DNA from: Ptiloglossa arizonensis
Taxonomy: Eukaryota > Arthropoda > Insecta > Hymenoptera > Colletidae
Direction of reading: 5' to 3'
Assembly (NCBI RefSeq): GCF_051014685.1
Contig: NW_027478443.1
Span: 124,001 to 188,000, forward strand
DNA length: 64,000 nucleotides
The translations under genes were made by a program, and so were the position numbers. The notes beneath the pieces are model-generated. The model did not search any database. It was given only the letters and a program-made list of their open reading frames with translations, and was not told where the DNA came from. Positions within the stretch are counted from its first letter, which is position 1; each line of letters begins with the position of its first letter. Positions 62,745 to 64,000 of the stretch are shown here, one piece after another.

Positions 62745-62761
62745 GTTCGCGAGATACGGGA
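62745..62761 (+). other. Exact CENP-B-box-like motif
   Basis: GTTCGCGAGATACGGGA, equivalent to 57971 and 707 bp after 62038. Confidence 0.6.
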
Positions 62762-64000
62762 GTTTGGACCCAAGAAATGGTTGAGAAGGCAAAACATTTT
62801 TCGCAATTCTGCTGCTCCAAACGCTTAACCAGAATCGCCTAGGGAAAAAATACACATACCGTTGTAATCGGACGAGTTTCTACTTTCAGACGCAGCAGGA
62901 ATTTTTGTGTTTGGTCAATCCATTCGCGAGATATGGGACTTTGAAGCTAAGAAATGGTTGAGAAGACAACAAATTTTTCGCAACTCTGCTGCCCCAAACG
63001 CTTAACCAGAATGGCCTAGGGAAAAAATACACATACCGTTGTAATCGGGCGAGTTTCTACTTTCAGACGCAATAGGAATTTTTGGATTAGGTCAATCCGT
63101 TCGCGAGATCTGGGAGTTTGAAGCCAAGAAAAGGTTGAGAAGGCAAAACATTTTTCGCAATTCTGCTGATCCAAACGCTTAACCAGAATGGCCTAGGGAA
63201 AAAATACACATACCGTTGTAATCGGGCGAGTTTCTACTTTCAGATGCAATAGGAATTTTTGGGTTAGGTCAATCCGTTCGCGAAATATGGGACTTTGAAG
63301 CTAAGAAATGGTTGAGAAGACAACAAATTTTTCGCAACTCTGCTGCTCCAAACGCTTAACCAGAATGGTCTAGGGAAAAAATACACATACCTTTGTAATC
63401 GGGCGAGTTTCTACTTTCAGACGCAACAGGAATTTTTGGGTTAGGTCAATCCGTTCGCGAGATATGGGAGTTTGAAGCTAAAAAATGGTTGGGAAGACAA
63501 CAAATTTTTCGCAATTCTGCTGATCCAATCGCTTAACCACAATGGCCTAGGGAAAAAATACACTTACCGTTGTAATCGGGAGAGTTTCTACTTTCAGATG
63601 CAATAGGAATTTTTGGGTTAGGTCAATCCGTTCGCGAGATATGGGAGTTTGAAACCAAGAAATGGTTGAGAAGGCAAAACATTTTTCGCAATGTGCTGAT
63701 CCAAACGCTTAACCAGAATGGCCTAGGGATAAAATACACATACCGTTGTAATCGGGCGAGTTTCTACTTTCAGATGCAATAGGAATTTCTGGGTTAGGTT
63801 AATCCGTTCGCGAGATATGGGACTTTGAAGCTAAGAAATGGTTGAGAAGACAACAAATTTTTCGCAACTCTGCTGCTCTAAACGCTTAACCAGAATGGTC
63901 TAGGGAAAAAATACACATACCTTTGTAATCGGGCGAGTTTCTACTTTCAGACGCAACAGGAATTTTTGGGTTAGGCCAATCCGTTCGCGAGATATGGGAG

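Larger units (their letters stand above)
2719..64000 (+). repeat. 177-bp satellite DNA array, about 347 monomers head to tail
   Basis: The whole span is direct copies of one monomer of 176-178 bp. Landmarks in nearly every copy are gcgagtttctactttca, caatccgttcgcgagata, ccaagaaatggtt, ccaaacgcttaaccagaatg and cacataccgttgtaatcg. I see no inverted monomer and no other insertion. Length variation comes mainly from one A in the gggaaaaaa run. At least five subtypes recur: (a) ttaggccaat with ttctcctgctcc; (b) cacaagcaac with ataagtcaattc and agacaacaaag; (c) gatgcaatag with gggactttgaagctaag; (d) gatataggag with caaaaaattttt; (e) gaaaccaag with caaaacattttt and ctgatccaaa. In the left part they follow the order d-a-b-c, a tetramer of about 707 bp. 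Nearly all copies contain TCGCGA, and many contain CCTAGG. Long homogeneous arrays like this are typical of centromeric or pericentromeric heterochromatin; the location here is inferred. No genes are present. Confidence 0.98.
59797..64000 (+). repeat. Block D, copy 2 (runs off the window)
   Basis: Matches block D copy 1 at offset 5,303, then 4,774 after the region of the 530-bp duplication. Similarity is still continuing at base 64000 (63948 corresponds to about 59174). Confidence 0.9.

Noticed and set aside
1..64000. TTAGG, the common insect telomere unit, inside gggttaggtcaat of most monomers
   Set aside because: It occurs once per 177 bp with no tandem TTAGG run, so it is not telomeric sequence.
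1..64000. CRISPR-like reading of a regular repeat
   Set aside because: The whole 177-bp unit is conserved, with no unique spacers between short repeats.

Overview
The window is almost entirely one satellite DNA array. About 62.8 kb of the 64 kb is head-to-tail copies of a monomer of about 177 bp (176-178 bp, about 43% GC in the consensus I counted by hand), roughly 355 copies, all in the same orientation. No host gene, tRNA, rRNA or CRISPR array is visible. The only non-satellite sequence is one GC-rich insertion at 1541-2718: the 3' end of a non-LTR (LINE-type) retrotransposon, 5'-truncated, with a 20-nt poly(A) tail and flanked by a 13-15 bp target-site duplication of satellite sequence. 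Its reading frame encodes the C-terminal end of an ORF2-type polyprotein with a C-X2-C-X8-H-X4-C zinc knuckle. The region around the knuckle resembles the R1 clade, which is known mainly from arthropods. The best guess is therefore an arthropod, probably insect, centromeric or pericentromeric array; the species cannot be named from this sequence.

Layout. 1-1540: about nine relatively diverged monomers, then the retroelement. 2719-12581: two near-identical tandem copies of a 4,951-bp block (28 monomers), built largely from a 4-monomer repeat of about 707 bp. 12582-20790: mixed subtypes, then about 2.5 copies of a 1,765-bp ten-monomer unit. 20791-28640: a mosaic containing a re-copied piece of the first block and short 6-mer and 5-mer tandem duplications with visible chimeric junction monomers. 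28640-43138: two copies of a 7,242-bp block (41 monomers; the second copy lacks one). 43139-44954: mosaic. 44955-52903: two copies of a 4,238-bp block (24 monomers; the second lacks three). 52904-54493: mosaic. 54494-64000: two copies of a 5,303-bp block (30 monomers), the second running off the window.

The array thus has three levels: monomer, 4-monomer repeat, and multi-kilobase blocks that were themselves tandemly duplicated. This resembles primate alpha-satellite organisation. Eleven monomers of one subtype carry an exact match to the nine essential positions of the CENP-B box (NTTCGNNNNANNCGGGN), and most other monomers match eight of nine, differing by one C-to-T change at a CpG. This is the observation most worth following up. 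The many short minus-strand open frames in the satellite are by-products of a repeat length of 3 x 59 bp and are not annotated as genes. Block boundaries are uncertain by tens to a few hundred bases because neighbouring monomers are so similar.
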